Positions 26,265 through 35,722 of a stretch of 64,000 nt of DNA are shown here, in pieces. Source of the stretch: an uncultured Candidatus Melainabacteria bacterium. GTDB lineage: Bacteria; Cyanobacteriota; Vampirovibrionia; Gastranaerophilales; Gastranaerophilaceae. The first letter of the stretch is position 1. Every line of letters begins with the position of its first letter. The notes below the pieces were generated by a model. The model did not search any database. It had not been told where the DNA came from and saw nothing but the letters and a program-made list of their open reading frames with translations. Location of the stretch: assembly GCA_949841365.1 (NCBI GenBank), contig CATKZI010000007.1, forward strand, positions 1 to 64,000, written 5' to 3'. Position numbers and translations under genes: made by a program.

Positions 26265-27107
26265 TTAATTTCTCCTTGCCTGTTTTAGTAAATTGCAATT
26301 TTCGTCGCGTTTTCTTTCCTGATCTTTATAGATTCTTGTTCTGTTGATTACTTCATCAAAATCTATTTTGTGAGCATCGAAATCAGGACCGTCAACGCAG
26401 GCAAATTTAGTTTCTCCGCCAACCGTAACTCGGCATGCCCCGCACATACCTGTTCCGTCAACCATGATAGGGTTCATACTTGCTTCAGTATAAATGCCTT
26501 TATCGCGAGTTAAATCCGCCACTGCTCTCATCATTGGCATTGGTCCGACGGCTATTGCATAATCAACTTTTTCTGTATCAATAATTCTTTGCAGAACTTG
26601 GGTTACAAAGCCTTTTTCACCTAAAGTTCCGTCATCAGTTGTGATAAACAGTTCTGTGCAGGCATCTTTCATTTTATCCTGCCAGAAAATTAAATCTTTG
26701 GTTCTTGCGCCCATAATCATATAAACTTTGTTACCTGCTTCTTTGAAAGCTTTTGCTATCAAATAGCATGGTGCAGCTCCGTATCCGCCTGCAAGGCAAA
26801 CAACTGTGCCGTATTTTTTTATATGGGTAGGTTTTCCTAATGGTCCTACGATATCATGAATTTCATCGCCTTCATTAAGTGCTGCAAGTTTTTTTGTTGA
26901 ATAACCGACTGCCATAAATACAAGAGTTAATTCACCTTTTTCTTTGTCAACATCAGCAATTGTTAAAGGTACTCTTTCGCTGTTTTCGTCTGCTCTGAAT
27001 ATGATAAATTGTCCCGCTTTTGCGTTTCTTACAACGTAAGGTGCATCAATAGTTATTTCATATTGGTTAGGACAAATTTCTTTTTTGGATAATATTTTAT
27101 AGCCCAT
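26265..27107 (-). CDS. NfnA/SudB-type FAD/NAD-binding reductase subunit
   Basis: 280 residues of the ferredoxin-NADP reductase alpha-subunit/PyrK family. A FAD-binding barrel (ERVPLTIADV near 46) is followed by the NAD(P) domain (VVCLAGGYGAAPC near 101). A C-terminal [2Fe-2S] motif, DGTGMCGACRVTV...FACVDGP, lies near residues 219-241. In known enzymes this subunit works with an NfnB/SudA glutamate-synthase-like partner in electron bifurcation between NADH, NADPH and ferredoxin; that partner is not adjacent. Here it lies upstream of a four-cysteine protein and etfBA, so it may feed or draw electrons from Etf. Family assignment is strong; partner is inferred. Confidence 0.9.
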   Translation of the reverse strand: MGYKILSKKEICPNQYEITIDAPYVVRNAKAGQFIIFRADENSERVPLTIADVDKEKGELTLVFMAVGYSTKKLAALNEGDEIHDIVGPLGKPTHIKKYGTVVCLAGGYGAAPCYLIAKAFKEAGNKVYMIMGARTKDLIFWQDKMKDACTELFITTDDGTLGEKGFVTQVLQRIIDTEKVDYAIAVGPMPMMRAVADLTRDKGIYTEASMNPIMVDGTGMCGACRVTVGGETKFACVDGPDFDAHKIDFDEVINRTRIYKDQERKRDENCNLLKQARRN

Positions 27108-27134
27108 AATTTCCCCTTCTCACAATTAATTATA

Positions 27135-28415
27135 CTATAAAAACAATTCGCCGTAAAGTTTTCCGTTTTCAAACTTTGTGATTTTAATAGTTTGTATAGT
27201 GTTTGCAAGAGTTTGGTCTTTACTGTTCAAAGTTACTGTAAGGTAATTTTTTGTAACACCCTTCATAAAACCGTTTTTGTCAGGATGTTTTTCAACCAGT
27301 AATTCGGTGGTTTTGCCGATATTTTTGCTGATAAATTCTTGATATTTGAAGGCTGATAGGGCTTTTACTATTTCAGCCCGCTGTTGACGAATATTCTCGG
27401 GAACCTGATTTTCAGCCTTTGCTCCGACAGTACCTTCTCTTATTGAATACGGGAATGTGTGAATTTGAGTTAAACCGGATTTTCTTAAATTATTTACGGT
27501 AATATCAAAATCCTCGGTTGTTTCATCTGCAAAGCCTGTAATAATGTCGCTTCCCAAAAACGGCAGGTCAAACATTGAATTGATTTTTTCAATTTGGGCA
27601 AGATAATCCTCAACTTTATAAAATCTGTTCATTGATTTCAAAGTTTTATTGCATGCAGACTGCAAAGAAAGATGAAAATGTGGACAGAAATTTTTTGACT
27701 TTTGTAAGAATTCAAGCATTTCATCGGTTATTTCAAGCGGGTTTAAAGAGCCTAATCTGTAACGAATGTCAGTTCGCTTTTCGATTTCTTTCAAGAGGTC
27801 TAAAAGCTCCATTCCGAAATCTTTTCCCCACTGACCGATGTGTATTCCTGTCAATACAACTTCTTTAAACCCGTGTTTTGAAAAGTTATTAATCTGTTCG
27901 ATAATGAAATCGATATCTGCGCTTCTGCTTTTCCCTCGAGCAAAAGGAATTATACAATATGAACATCTGTTGTCGCATCCATCTTGAATTTTCAGGCTTG
28001 CGCGGGTTTTTGTCATATCCTCAAGAACAACTTTATTAAAATCTTTTAATGTCATAATATCTGAAGTCTGGCATTTAATGTCGTTTGAAAGGACTTTTGA
28101 CATATCAAGTTTTTCGTCATTTCCGATTACAAAGTCTATAAAATCATTTTCAAGAAGTTTTTCTTTCTCAATTTGAGCAACACAGCCTGTCAAAACATTT
28201 ATAATGTTTGAATTTTTGTGTTTGGCGTTACGGAGAAGATACATTGCTTCATTGTCGCTTTTATGAGTTACAGAGCAGGAATTCAAAATATAAATGTCTG
28301 CATTTTCTATACTTTTAACTTCTTCATATCCGTTTTTATTTAAATTTTCTTTTATAATTGAGCCTTCAAATTGATTTGATTTACAGCCCATTGAGTGAAT
28401 GTAATACTTTTTCAT
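27135..28415 (-). CDS. mtaB: tRNA t6A37 methylthiotransferase MtaB
   Basis: 426 residues. The N-terminal UPF0004 domain has the three iron-sulphur cysteines in MGCKSNQ, NSCSVT and TGCVAQ. The radical SAM domain has CDNRCSYC near residue 148 followed by IIPFARGKSRS, and a TRAM-type C-terminus follows. NSCSVTHKSDNEA and the IQDGCDNRC context point to MtaB rather than MiaB or RimO. It adds a methylthio group to N6-threonylcarbamoyladenosine at tRNA position 37. It heads the minus-strand run towards purA. Confidence 0.93.
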   Translation of the reverse strand: MKKYYIHSMGCKSNQFEGSIIKENLNKNGYEEVKSIENADIYILNSCSVTHKSDNEAMYLLRNAKHKNSNIINVLTGCVAQIEKEKLLENDFIDFVIGNDEKLDMSKVLSNDIKCQTSDIMTLKDFNKVVLEDMTKTRASLKIQDGCDNRCSYCIIPFARGKSRSADIDFIIEQINNFSKHGFKEVVLTGIHIGQWGKDFGMELLDLLKEIEKRTDIRYRLGSLNPLEITDEMLEFLQKSKNFCPHFHLSLQSACNKTLKSMNRFYKVEDYLAQIEKINSMFDLPFLGSDIITGFADETTEDFDITVNNLRKSGLTQIHTFPYSIREGTVGAKAENQVPENIRQQRAEIVKALSAFKYQEFISKNIGKTTELLVEKHPDKNGFMKGVTKNYLTVTLNSKDQTLANTIQTIKITKFENGKLYGELFL

Positions 28416-28475
28416 TCCTGCATGATATAAGAAACATTAAACCTTGTAAATATTCTTAACAAAAATTTTTGTAAC

Positions 28476-28489
28476 TAGCAAAAAATTTT
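28476..28489 (+). promoter_or_regulatory. TAGCAAA..TTTT upstream element (one of seven)
   Basis: TAGCAAAAAATTTT stands 50 bases before ATG 28539. Related elements precede other genes of motif-bearing or membrane proteins: 17737-17750 (minus), 48183-48193 (minus), 54770-54780 (plus), 56186-56200 (plus), 60085-60098 (minus), and a truncated one at 13042-13054 (minus). All lie 16-52 bases upstream of a start codon. In this case TATAAT follows at about 28512-28517. An A-tract promoter element or operator is likely; the factor is unknown. Confidence 0.5.
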
Positions 28490-28538
28490 ACTTTTGGGTT
28501 TTGATAAAGTATAATAAATTTGTGAAAGGTGTGTGTAT

Positions 28539-29420
28539 ATGCAAGTATCTTCAATAGGTCCAAATTTCCAAGGCAGACGTGATAATGTTGATGCCTTAAT
28601 TGGTATGGATGATAATACTATTCGTCAATTAGCTTATATGAAAACTTCAGCTAAAATTGACCACGATAAAAATCGTAAAATTACAAATGCATTATTTTAT
28701 AATGCTCCATTGGCTGCCGGTTTAGGTACAGCTTTGTTAACCAAAAGCGGTAATACAAAATTATTTTCAAAAGAATTGACAGGAACTGCAGGCAGAATGG
28801 CTAAAGGTTTGAAAGTTGCAGCTTATTGGACTGCAGGTCTTTTAGCGATTGATTTACTTGGTGCTGCTAAAAATAAACTGGCTCAAAAATCACCTGAGGT
28901 GAGAAAATTTGATAAAGAACATCCGTTACTTTCGTTAGGTACAATGCTTGCAGCAGGTATTGGCGCAATTGCTTTGGTTGGTAAGGGCGCAAGTGCATTA
29001 TCAAAAGTTAACGCTCCTAAATTTATGCAAAAAGCAACAACCGGAGTTGCTGATTTCTTGAATGAAAGCAAAATTATGGTTAAAGCTAAAAACGGATATA
29101 AAAATCTTTTGGCAAAAACACCGTCAGCTTTAAAAGAAATTGGTGCAACAGCTCTTGATTGGGCTCCAACTGCATTGTTATTCGGCGGTTTGTTCCACTC
29201 TATAGCAAGTGCAAACGCTGAAAATAGAGAATTCGCTAAAAATTATACAGAACTTAAAGAAAAACAAATGAATGTTTCTCGCGTAAGAGTTCGTGAACTT
29301 GCTATGCAAAATGATTTCTTGATGCAAGATGCTCAAAATAAAGAAGATGTTGAAATTCTGAATGATAATTTAGCAGGTCTTCCTCAAGAAGTTGTTGATA
29401 AAGTTGAAGATTTAGCTTAA
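28539..29420 (+). CDS. Membrane-associated protein with N-terminal Phe motif, 293 aa
   Basis: MQVSSIGPNFQGRRDN places the recurring Pro-x-Phe-x-Gly motif at residues 8-12. Hydrophobic helices follow at about 50-65 (APLAAGLGTALL), 88-103, 128-150 (LSLGTMLAAGIGAIALVG) and 210-222, separated by Lys-rich amphipathic stretches. A coiled-coil-like C-terminus (ENREFAKNYTELKEKQ...) ends the protein. No Sec signal. ATG 28539 has AAAGGTG ahead of it. It stands alone between an upstream TAGCAAA element and a strong terminator. Not recognised as a named family; similar in build to the 233-, 492- and 144-residue proteins in this window. Confidence 0.7.
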   Translation: MQVSSIGPNFQGRRDNVDALIGMDDNTIRQLAYMKTSAKIDHDKNRKITNALFYNAPLAAGLGTALLTKSGNTKLFSKELTGTAGRMAKGLKVAAYWTAGLLAIDLLGAAKNKLAQKSPEVRKFDKEHPLLSLGTMLAAGIGAIALVGKGASALSKVNAPKFMQKATTGVADFLNESKIMVKAKNGYKNLLAKTPSALKEIGATALDWAPTALLFGGLFHSIASANAENREFAKNYTELKEKQMNVSRVRVRELAMQNDFLMQDAQNKEDVEILNDNLAGLPQEVVDKVEDLA

Positions 29421-29421
29421 T

Positions 29422-29455
29422 AAAAAAAAGACGCTTTTAAAAAGCGTCTTTTTTT
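29422..29455. terminator. Bidirectional rho-independent terminator
   Basis: AAAAAAGACGCTTTT pairs perfectly with AAAAGCGTCTTTTTT; runs of A and T on both sides let it work on either strand, between the 293-residue protein and nifJ. Confidence 0.85.
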
Positions 29456-29460
29456 ATATA

Positions 29461-29490
29461 AAAATCGGGAGTTGTTATACTCCCGATTTC
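29461..29490 (-). terminator. Rho-independent terminator of nifJ
   Basis: On the minus strand AATCGGGAGT pairs with ACTCCCGATT across a short loop and is followed by a T-rich tail, just after the nifJ stop. Confidence 0.8.
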
Positions 29491-29495
29491 TTTTG

Positions 29496-32400
29496 TTATT
29501 TAACCAGTTCACCAACTGCTTTGAACATTGCCATACGTCTTGCAGCATCTTCTTCTGCTTTTGTGTATAGCGCTTCAGCAGCTTCAGGGTTAGTTTTAAG
29601 TAATGACTTATAACGTCCTTCTGATCTGATGAAGTCTTGGTAGCTGATTTTTGTATCTTTAGCATCCCAAGTGAACGGTTGTTCATTTGCAGGGTTGTAT
29701 CTGTAAAGCGGGAAGTATCCTGCTTCAACTGCACGTTTTTGTTCTGTCTGTGTTTTAGACATATCAATGCCGTGAGCGATACAAGGAGCGTATGCAAAGA
29801 TGATTGACGGTCCGTTGTAAGCTTCAGCTTCTTGGAATGCTTTAAGAGTTTGCCCTCTGTCTGCACCCAATGCAACTGATGCAACGTAAACATAGCCGTA
29901 AGACATGCTCATCAAGCCCATGTTTTTCTTGTATGTCGGTTTACCGCCTGTAGCAAATTTTGCAACAGCACCTGTAGGTGTTGATTTAGAAGCTTGACCG
30001 CCTGTATTTGAGTAAACTTCTGTATCAAGTACGAGGATATTAACGTTTTTGTTTTGAGCAAGAACGTGGTCAATACCGCCGTAACCGATATCGTTAGCCC
30101 AACCGTCACCACCGATAATCCAGATTGATTTATCAGTGAAGTAGTCTTGAAGTTCACGAACTTTTGCTAAATCAGCACATCCGCAGTCTGCGTATTTTGC
30201 GATAACTTCTTTAGCTTTGTTTTGAGCTGCAACAGCTTCTTCTGTTTTTGAATTGTCGAAGTGAGCCATAGCACCTTCAAGAGCTTCTTTCAAGTCAGCA
30301 GGAGTTTTTTCGTTAGAAACAACTTTTTCAACGAATGTTTTCAAAGTATCTCTGTTAGAATCAACTGCTAATCTCATACCGAAACCGAATTCTGCGTTGT
30401 CTTCGAATAATGAGTTAGCCCATGCCGGACCTCTGCCTTCTTTAGTTTTTGTATAAGGAATTGTCGGGAATGTACCTGAGTAGATTGATGAACAACCTGT
30501 TGCGTTAGCAACGATAGCATTTTCGCCGAACAATTGTGATACAAGTTTAACGTATGGAGTTTCACCACAACCTGCACAAGCGCCTGAGAATTCGAATAAC
30601 GGTTTTCTCAACATTGCACCTTTAATTGTTTTTGTAGTGTTTTTACCCATTACGTTATCAGGTAATTCGTTGAAGAATTTTTCGTTTTCAACTTCACAAG
30701 CTTCAACTTCATCTTCGATAGTTGACCAAGTTATAGCGTGTTTTGATTTATCAGGATTTTTTAATGTAGGACATTGATCTAAGCAAACACCGCATCCTGT
30801 GCAATCCTGACAATAAACTTGAACTTTGAATTCTTCATCTGCAAGAGCAGGACGAGCCGGAATAGTTTTGAAAGATTTTGGAGCATCTTTCAAGTTTTCT
30901 TTTTCGATAAGCTTAGTTCTGATTGCAGCGTGTGGACATGCTGATGCACAGATACCGCATTGTAAGCAGTTTTCAGGATGCCAGTGAGGAACACGAGGTG
31001 CGATACCGCGTTTTTCCAAACAAGCTGTACCTGTTGGGATTACACCGTCATTTGACATAGCTGATACAGGAATGTCGTCGCCTTTTTGTCTCATTGAAGG
31101 TTCAATGATTTTTTTAGCGAATTCAGATGCATCATCAGGTAATAATTTAACATCATCAACACAGCCTACGCCGTCTAATGTTGCGGGAACAGGAACTTCT
31201 TCAGTTGCGTTAACTGCAGCATCAATCAAAGCAAGGTTCATGTTAACAACATCGTCGCCTTTTTTCTTGAAGGTTTTAGTTGTCATAGCTTTCATGCCTT
31301 CAAGAGCTTGTTCAAACGGAATAATTCCAGATACTTTGAAGTAAGCAACCATCATAACTGTGTTTGCACCTTTACCTCTAAGTCCCGGTTGTTCTTTGAT
31401 AAGTTTTTCAGCATCTACGTTGTAGAATTTGATTTTCTTATCCATGATAGTTTTTTGCATATCACGTGTTAAGTGAGCAAAAGCTTCTTCTTTTGTGTAT
31501 GGTGAGTTAAGAAGGAATGTTCCGCCTTCTTTAATACCTTTCAACAAGTCATATCTGCCAACGTAAGCATGAGCTGAGCATGATACAAAATCCGGTGCTG
31601 TGATAAGGTAAGTTGATTTAATGTGTTCATCGCCGAATCTCAAGTGAGAAACAGTTACACCGAAAGATTTTTTAGAGTCATAAGCAAAGTATGCTTGAGC
31701 GTCTTTATCAGTGTATTGACCGATGATTTTAATTGAGTTTTTGTTAGCACCAACTGTACCGTCAGAGCCTAAGCCCCAGAACATACAGTTTGTAGTACCT
31801 TTAGGTTCTGTAACGATGTGTTCTTCAATTTTTAAAGATTTGTTTGTTACGTCATCTTCGATACCAACTGTAAATCCGTGGAAACCGTTGTTTTCAGAGT
31901 GTTTGTAAATAGCAAGAACCATTGACGGAGTAAATTCTTTAGAAGATAAACCGTAACGTCCGCCGATAACTCTAACGTCTTTACCTGCAACAGCAGCTGT
32001 AACGTCCATGAATAAAGGTTCACCGATTGAACCGGGTTCTTTAGTTCTGTCAAGAACTGCGATACGTTTAACAGAAGCAGGAAGTGCTTCGTTGAAGCGT
32101 TTTACATCGAACGGTCTGTAAAGTCTTACTTTAACCAAACCGTATTTAGTACCTCTGTTAGCGTTCAAGTAGTTGATAGTTTCTTCGATAGTTTCGCAAG
32201 AAGAACCGATAGCAACGATAACGTCAGTTGCATCAGGAGCACCTACGTAATCGAACGGATGATATTGTCTGCCTGTAACTTTAGCAACTTTATCCATGTA
32301 TTCTTGAACGATATCAGGAACTGCATCATAGTATTTGTTAACTGTTTCACGTCCTTGGAAGTAAACGTCAGTGTTTTGAGCACCAACTTTACAAATAGGA

Positions 32401-33035
32401 GCTTCAGGTCTCAATGCACGATTTCTGAATTCTTCAATATATTTAGGTTCAACAAGTTTTGCGATATCTTCGTAAGAAATTTCTTCGATTTTGTGAATTT
32501 CGTGAGAAGTTCTGAAACCGTCGAAGAATTGCATAAACGGAACTTTAGCTTTATATGTAGCTAAGTGAGCTACTAAAGCCATATCCATTTCTTCTTGAAC
32601 AGAGTTTGCAGCTAACATTGCATAACCTGTGTTACGGCAACCCATAACGTCTGTATGGTCACCAAAGATTGCCAATGATTGAGCAGCCAATGCACGAGCT
32701 GTTACGTGGATTACGTGCGGAAGCATTTCGCCTGCAACTTTGTGCATAACAGGAATCATCAACAATAAGCCTTGAGAAGCTGTATAAGTAGAAGTTAAAG
32801 AACCTGCAGCCAAAGAACCATGAACTGCACCTGCAGCACCTGCTTCTGATTGCATTTCTGCAACTCTTACCTGTTTTCCCCAGATATTTTTCTTACCTTG
32901 AGAAGCCCATTCATCAATCCATTCACCCATTGTAGATGAAGGAGTGATAGGGTAAATTGCGGACACTTCGCTTAATGCGTACGCTACATGCGCCGCTGCG
33001 TAGTTGCCGTCAACTGTTATAGTTTTTCCAGCCAT
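29496..33035 (-). CDS. nifJ: Pyruvate:ferredoxin (flavodoxin) oxidoreductase
   Basis: 1179 residues, single-chain form at normal length. Order: domain I (MAGKTITVDGNYAAAHVAYALSE...YPITPSS), domain II/III, two [4Fe-4S] motifs (CLQCGICASACP near 690 and CTGCGVCLDQCP near 748), then the thiamine-diphosphate domain with CAGCGETPYV near 817 and GDGWANDIGYGG near 960. It converts pyruvate and CoA to acetyl-CoA, CO2 and reduced ferredoxin, the central fermentative step in strict anaerobes. AAGGAGGTTAG precedes the ATG, and codon use is biased as in gap, so expression should be high. Monocistronic, with its own terminator. Confidence 0.97.
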   Translation of the reverse strand: MAGKTITVDGNYAAAHVAYALSEVSAIYPITPSSTMGEWIDEWASQGKKNIWGKQVRVAEMQSEAGAAGAVHGSLAAGSLTSTYTASQGLLLMIPVMHKVAGEMLPHVIHVTARALAAQSLAIFGDHTDVMGCRNTGYAMLAANSVQEEMDMALVAHLATYKAKVPFMQFFDGFRTSHEIHKIEEISYEDIAKLVEPKYIEEFRNRALRPEAPICKVGAQNTDVYFQGRETVNKYYDAVPDIVQEYMDKVAKVTGRQYHPFDYVGAPDATDVIVAIGSSCETIEETINYLNANRGTKYGLVKVRLYRPFDVKRFNEALPASVKRIAVLDRTKEPGSIGEPLFMDVTAAVAGKDVRVIGGRYGLSSKEFTPSMVLAIYKHSENNGFHGFTVGIEDDVTNKSLKIEEHIVTEPKGTTNCMFWGLGSDGTVGANKNSIKIIGQYTDKDAQAYFAYDSKKSFGVTVSHLRFGDEHIKSTYLITAPDFVSCSAHAYVGRYDLLKGIKEGGTFLLNSPYTKEEAFAHLTRDMQKTIMDKKIKFYNVDAEKLIKEQPGLRGKGANTVMMVAYFKVSGIIPFEQALEGMKAMTTKTFKKKGDDVVNMNLALIDAAVNATEEVPVPATLDGVGCVDDVKLLPDDASEFAKKIIEPSMRQKGDDIPVSAMSNDGVIPTGTACLEKRGIAPRVPHWHPENCLQCGICASACPHAAIRTKLIEKENLKDAPKSFKTIPARPALADEEFKVQVYCQDCTGCGVCLDQCPTLKNPDKSKHAITWSTIEDEVEACEVENEKFFNELPDNVMGKNTTKTIKGAMLRKPLFEFSGACAGCGETPYVKLVSQLFGENAIVANATGCSSIYSGTFPTIPYTKTKEGRGPAWANSLFEDNAEFGFGMRLAVDSNRDTLKTFVEKVVSNEKTPADLKEALEGAMAHFDNSKTEEAVAAQNKAKEVIAKYADCGCADLAKVRELQDYFTDKSIWIIGGDGWANDIGYGGIDHVLAQNKNVNILVLDTEVYSNTGGQASKSTPTGAVAKFATGGKPTYKKNMGLMSMSYGYVYVASVALGADRGQTLKAFQEAEAYNGPSIIFAYAPCIAHGIDMSKTQTEQKRAVEAGYFPLYRYNPANEQPFTWDAKDTKISYQDFIRSEGRYKSLLKTNPEAAEALYTKAEEDAARRMAMFKAVGELVK

Positions 33036-33197
33036 ATTTAACTAACCTCCTTATTTAATAAGCTTAAATATAACAATAAAATTTTATTACAAACATGTTA
33101 TTAATACCATATTAACTTATGTTACAATTTCTTTCCAAAGAGTAAAATTTACAGATTGAGCGTTGTTAAATATTTGAAGTGTAGAAAAGGTGTAATT

Positions 33198-34283
33198 ATG
33201 AATATACAAGCTTTAACCCCAAAATTTTTTCGTAATGATATCATTACGCGTTCAAACCAAAACGGTTTGAACGTAAACAATGCTTCTTATCCGAATTTGA
33301 GACCTCTTGAAAAAGATACGGTTTCTTTCGGTGCGAAAACAAAATTTATAGTTGATGCTGCGGAAGCTGTTGAAGATGTTGCTAAGAAAAAAGTTGCTGG
33401 AGAATGGAATTATGAAACTCCAATTACTCGTCAAGGTATAATTGATCTTTTGGATAGTTTTGAAAAACCGTTTAGTAAATTCTTACGTGACTTGAAAGCT
33501 GAAATGAAACATCTTGTTGCAACAGACTCTAAACCTAATAACCCGATTATGCCAGGTCTTGCTGGTATAAAAGGTAGAATTAAAAGTGTTGAAGGAGTAG
33601 AGGTAAAATCAAATTCAAGAAAACTATTTACAATTGAACAAATTGCTCAAATGGGTGATGTTGCCGGTGCAAGAATTGTAATGCGGGATGCTTCTCCTGA
33701 AAATACTGCACTTGTTTTTGATGCTATTGGTAATATGGTTAAGAAAGGTGCTAAAATAAAAGAAGTTGAAAATTATCGTTCAACTCCAAAAAATAGTTAT
33801 GTTTCACAAAGTACTTTAGATGAATTTGAAGCTTTATGTCAAAAATTTGGGCAATATCCTGAAATAAAGAATAAATCGTTACCAAATTCTTATACGGCTG
33901 TTCATGTTACGTTTGAATTACCTGATGGAAAATTAGTTGAACTTCAAATTATGGGTCGAGATATGGAAAATGTCAAGGAAGTTGAAGATTTATTTTATAA
34001 ATGGAGATGTGAAAAAGACTTTGCTCCAAAATACAGACCAATTCAAACTATATTTGAAAGAATTATGCCGACATTGGATGATTTTCAAAATACTACGTTA
34101 GCAAGATATATTAAAGATTCTTATGAACACGCATTAGAAATTCCAGCGATGCCTGCAAAACGTAAACCAAATTATGATAAAGATTATTTCTTGCCGTTTC
34201 CGTATTCGTTACCGCAAGAATTGAGCTATAAAAACTTACACAGAATGATGGAAGAATGCAACGGAAGAGCTAAAAAGAAATAA
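33198..34283 (+). CDS. RelA/SpoT nucleotidyltransferase-fold protein with N-terminal motif
   Basis: 361 residues. Residues ~130-270 show the (p)ppGpp synthetase-type fold: QMGDVAGARIVMRD (compare DxxGxR), then PNSYTAVHVTFELPDGKLVELQIMGRDM (compare Y-x-A/S-x-H and E-x-Q-I). No hydrolase HD domain, TGS or ACT. The N-terminal 50 residues are low in structure and contain DTVSFGAKTKF with the recurring Phe motif at 42-46. It may make (p)ppGpp or be a repurposed member; substrates cannot be inferred. ATG 33198 with AAAAGGTG is preferred over a longer frame. Convergent overlap of 14 nt with rlmD. Confidence 0.78.
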   Translation: MNIQALTPKFFRNDIITRSNQNGLNVNNASYPNLRPLEKDTVSFGAKTKFIVDAAEAVEDVAKKKVAGEWNYETPITRQGIIDLLDSFEKPFSKFLRDLKAEMKHLVATDSKPNNPIMPGLAGIKGRIKSVEGVEVKSNSRKLFTIEQIAQMGDVAGARIVMRDASPENTALVFDAIGNMVKKGAKIKEVENYRSTPKNSYVSQSTLDEFEALCQKFGQYPEIKNKSLPNSYTAVHVTFELPDGKLVELQIMGRDMENVKEVEDLFYKWRCEKDFAPKYRPIQTIFERIMPTLDDFQNTTLARYIKDSYEHALEIPAMPAKRKPNYDKDYFLPFPYSLPQELSYKNLHRMMEECNGRAKKK

Positions 34284-35613
34284 TCGCAACATTTTCTATG
34301 TGATAAGTGTGGCAAAACATATCAAAGGGCTGTATGGATTCAACTGTACAGCCTTTTTCAACTAAATATTTTAAGTCGCGGGCAAGTGTTGCAGGGTTGC
34401 AGCTTACATAGATAATTTTTTGTTTTGTATGAGAGAGTGTTTCATCCAACGCTTCTGTTGTACAGCCCTTTCTTGGCGGGTCTAAAATTGTAATATCAAA
34501 TTTGCGTTTAATTGATTTGAGATATTTTGTAGTGTCTTGAGCATATAATTCGACATTGTTTATTCCGTTTTCGAGTAAAACTTCTTTAGCCTTCTCTATA
34601 GAAGCTTTATTTTCTTCCACGCTTACGACTTTTTCACACACATCTGAAACAACAATTCCAATAGTTGCAATTCCAGCATAAGCGTCCAATACCGTCGGGC
34701 TATCAAGCTTTGAAATTTCATCTTTAACATATCGGAAAATATTTTCTGCACTTTTGGGATTAACTTGAAAGAATGTATCTGCACCGATTTTGAATGTTTT
34801 ATCAAGGATTTTTTCTTCAACAAAATTTTGTCCGCAGATGCATTCTGTTTTTGAGCCCAAAATTACGTTTGTTTTTTTAGAATTGAAGTTTATACAAACT
34901 CCGGTAACTTTTTCAAAGTTTTCAAAAATTGCTTTTGCAAAATTATTAAGGCGTTCGAACGTTTTGGTGGCATTAACAACCAATGTAACCAAGCATTTCC
35001 CGTTGTCTGCCGAACTTCTGATTACAATGTGTCGTAAATCGCCTGTGTGTTTCTTTTCGTAAAATCCCGTAATCTCAAATTTGGGCGCGTTTTCTCTGAT
35101 AAATTCAATAATATCATCACAAATTTCAGGTTGTATCGGGCAGTATTTTATATTAACTATTTCATGAGATTGGGGTTTAAAATAGCCTGCGACAATCCTT
35201 CCCTCTTTCTTCTGCGATACGGGGTATTGAATTTTGTGTCTGTAATTTTTGATTTGAGGGCTTGCAATCGGATCATTAACTGATGTATCAATGTGCCCGA
35301 TTGTTTTCATTGCATCTTCTACAATTTGTTTTTTTAGTTTTAACTGATAATCGTAATCAATAAACTGCATCTGGCATGCTCCGCAAACCTTTTGCATCGG
35401 ACAGAATGGCTCTGTACGATATTGAGACGGAGTTATAACTTCTGTAACTTTTGCAGTTGCGTAGTTTTTATTAACCTTGGTAATTTTTATTTTGACTTCA
35501 TCTTTCGGGCAGGCATTTTCAACAAATACAACTTGCCCGTCAACTTTTGCAATGCCGGTTCCAAGGTTTGAAAATTTCTCTATTGTTACTATTAATTCAT
35601 CATTTTCGTGCAT
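34270..35613 (-). CDS. rlmD: 23S rRNA (uracil-5-)-methyltransferase, RlmD/RumA type
   Basis: 447 residues. N-terminal TRAM domain (VTIEKFSNLGTGIAKVDGQVVFV), the four-cysteine [4Fe-4S] site (CPMQKVCGACQMQF near 72 and a later Cys), SAM motif I VLDAYAGIATIGI near 312, DPPRKGC and the nucleophile in VSCNPATLARD near 407. It methylates C5 of uridine in rRNA (U1939 in E. coli). TrmA-family members can differ in target, so the exact uridine is inference. It ends in convergent overlap with the RelA/SpoT-like gene. A GTTACAC-containing promoter region lies upstream near 35,645. Confidence 0.88.
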   Translation of the reverse strand: MHENDELIVTIEKFSNLGTGIAKVDGQVVFVENACPKDEVKIKITKVNKNYATAKVTEVITPSQYRTEPFCPMQKVCGACQMQFIDYDYQLKLKKQIVEDAMKTIGHIDTSVNDPIASPQIKNYRHKIQYPVSQKKEGRIVAGYFKPQSHEIVNIKYCPIQPEICDDIIEFIRENAPKFEITGFYEKKHTGDLRHIVIRSSADNGKCLVTLVVNATKTFERLNNFAKAIFENFEKVTGVCINFNSKKTNVILGSKTECICGQNFVEEKILDKTFKIGADTFFQVNPKSAENIFRYVKDEISKLDSPTVLDAYAGIATIGIVVSDVCEKVVSVEENKASIEKAKEVLLENGINNVELYAQDTTKYLKSIKRKFDITILDPPRKGCTTEALDETLSHTKQKIIYVSCNPATLARDLKYLVEKGCTVESIQPFDMFCHTYHIENVAIISF

Positions 35614-35722
35614 AAGTATATTATATATAAAATTATGTAAATTAGTGTAACATTATTCCAAAAAGTCTAATTTGTTGGCATTTTAAATGTTTTATATATA
35701 TAAGCTATATAGAGAGAGATGT

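Noticed and set aside
29912-30577. Minus-strand frames inside nifJ
   Set aside because: Shadows of the highly expressed nifJ gene in other phases.
35711-35719. AG dinucleotide run before the first M15 gene as a phase switch
   Set aside because: Only about four units, and it serves as the ribosome binding site; too short to call unstable.
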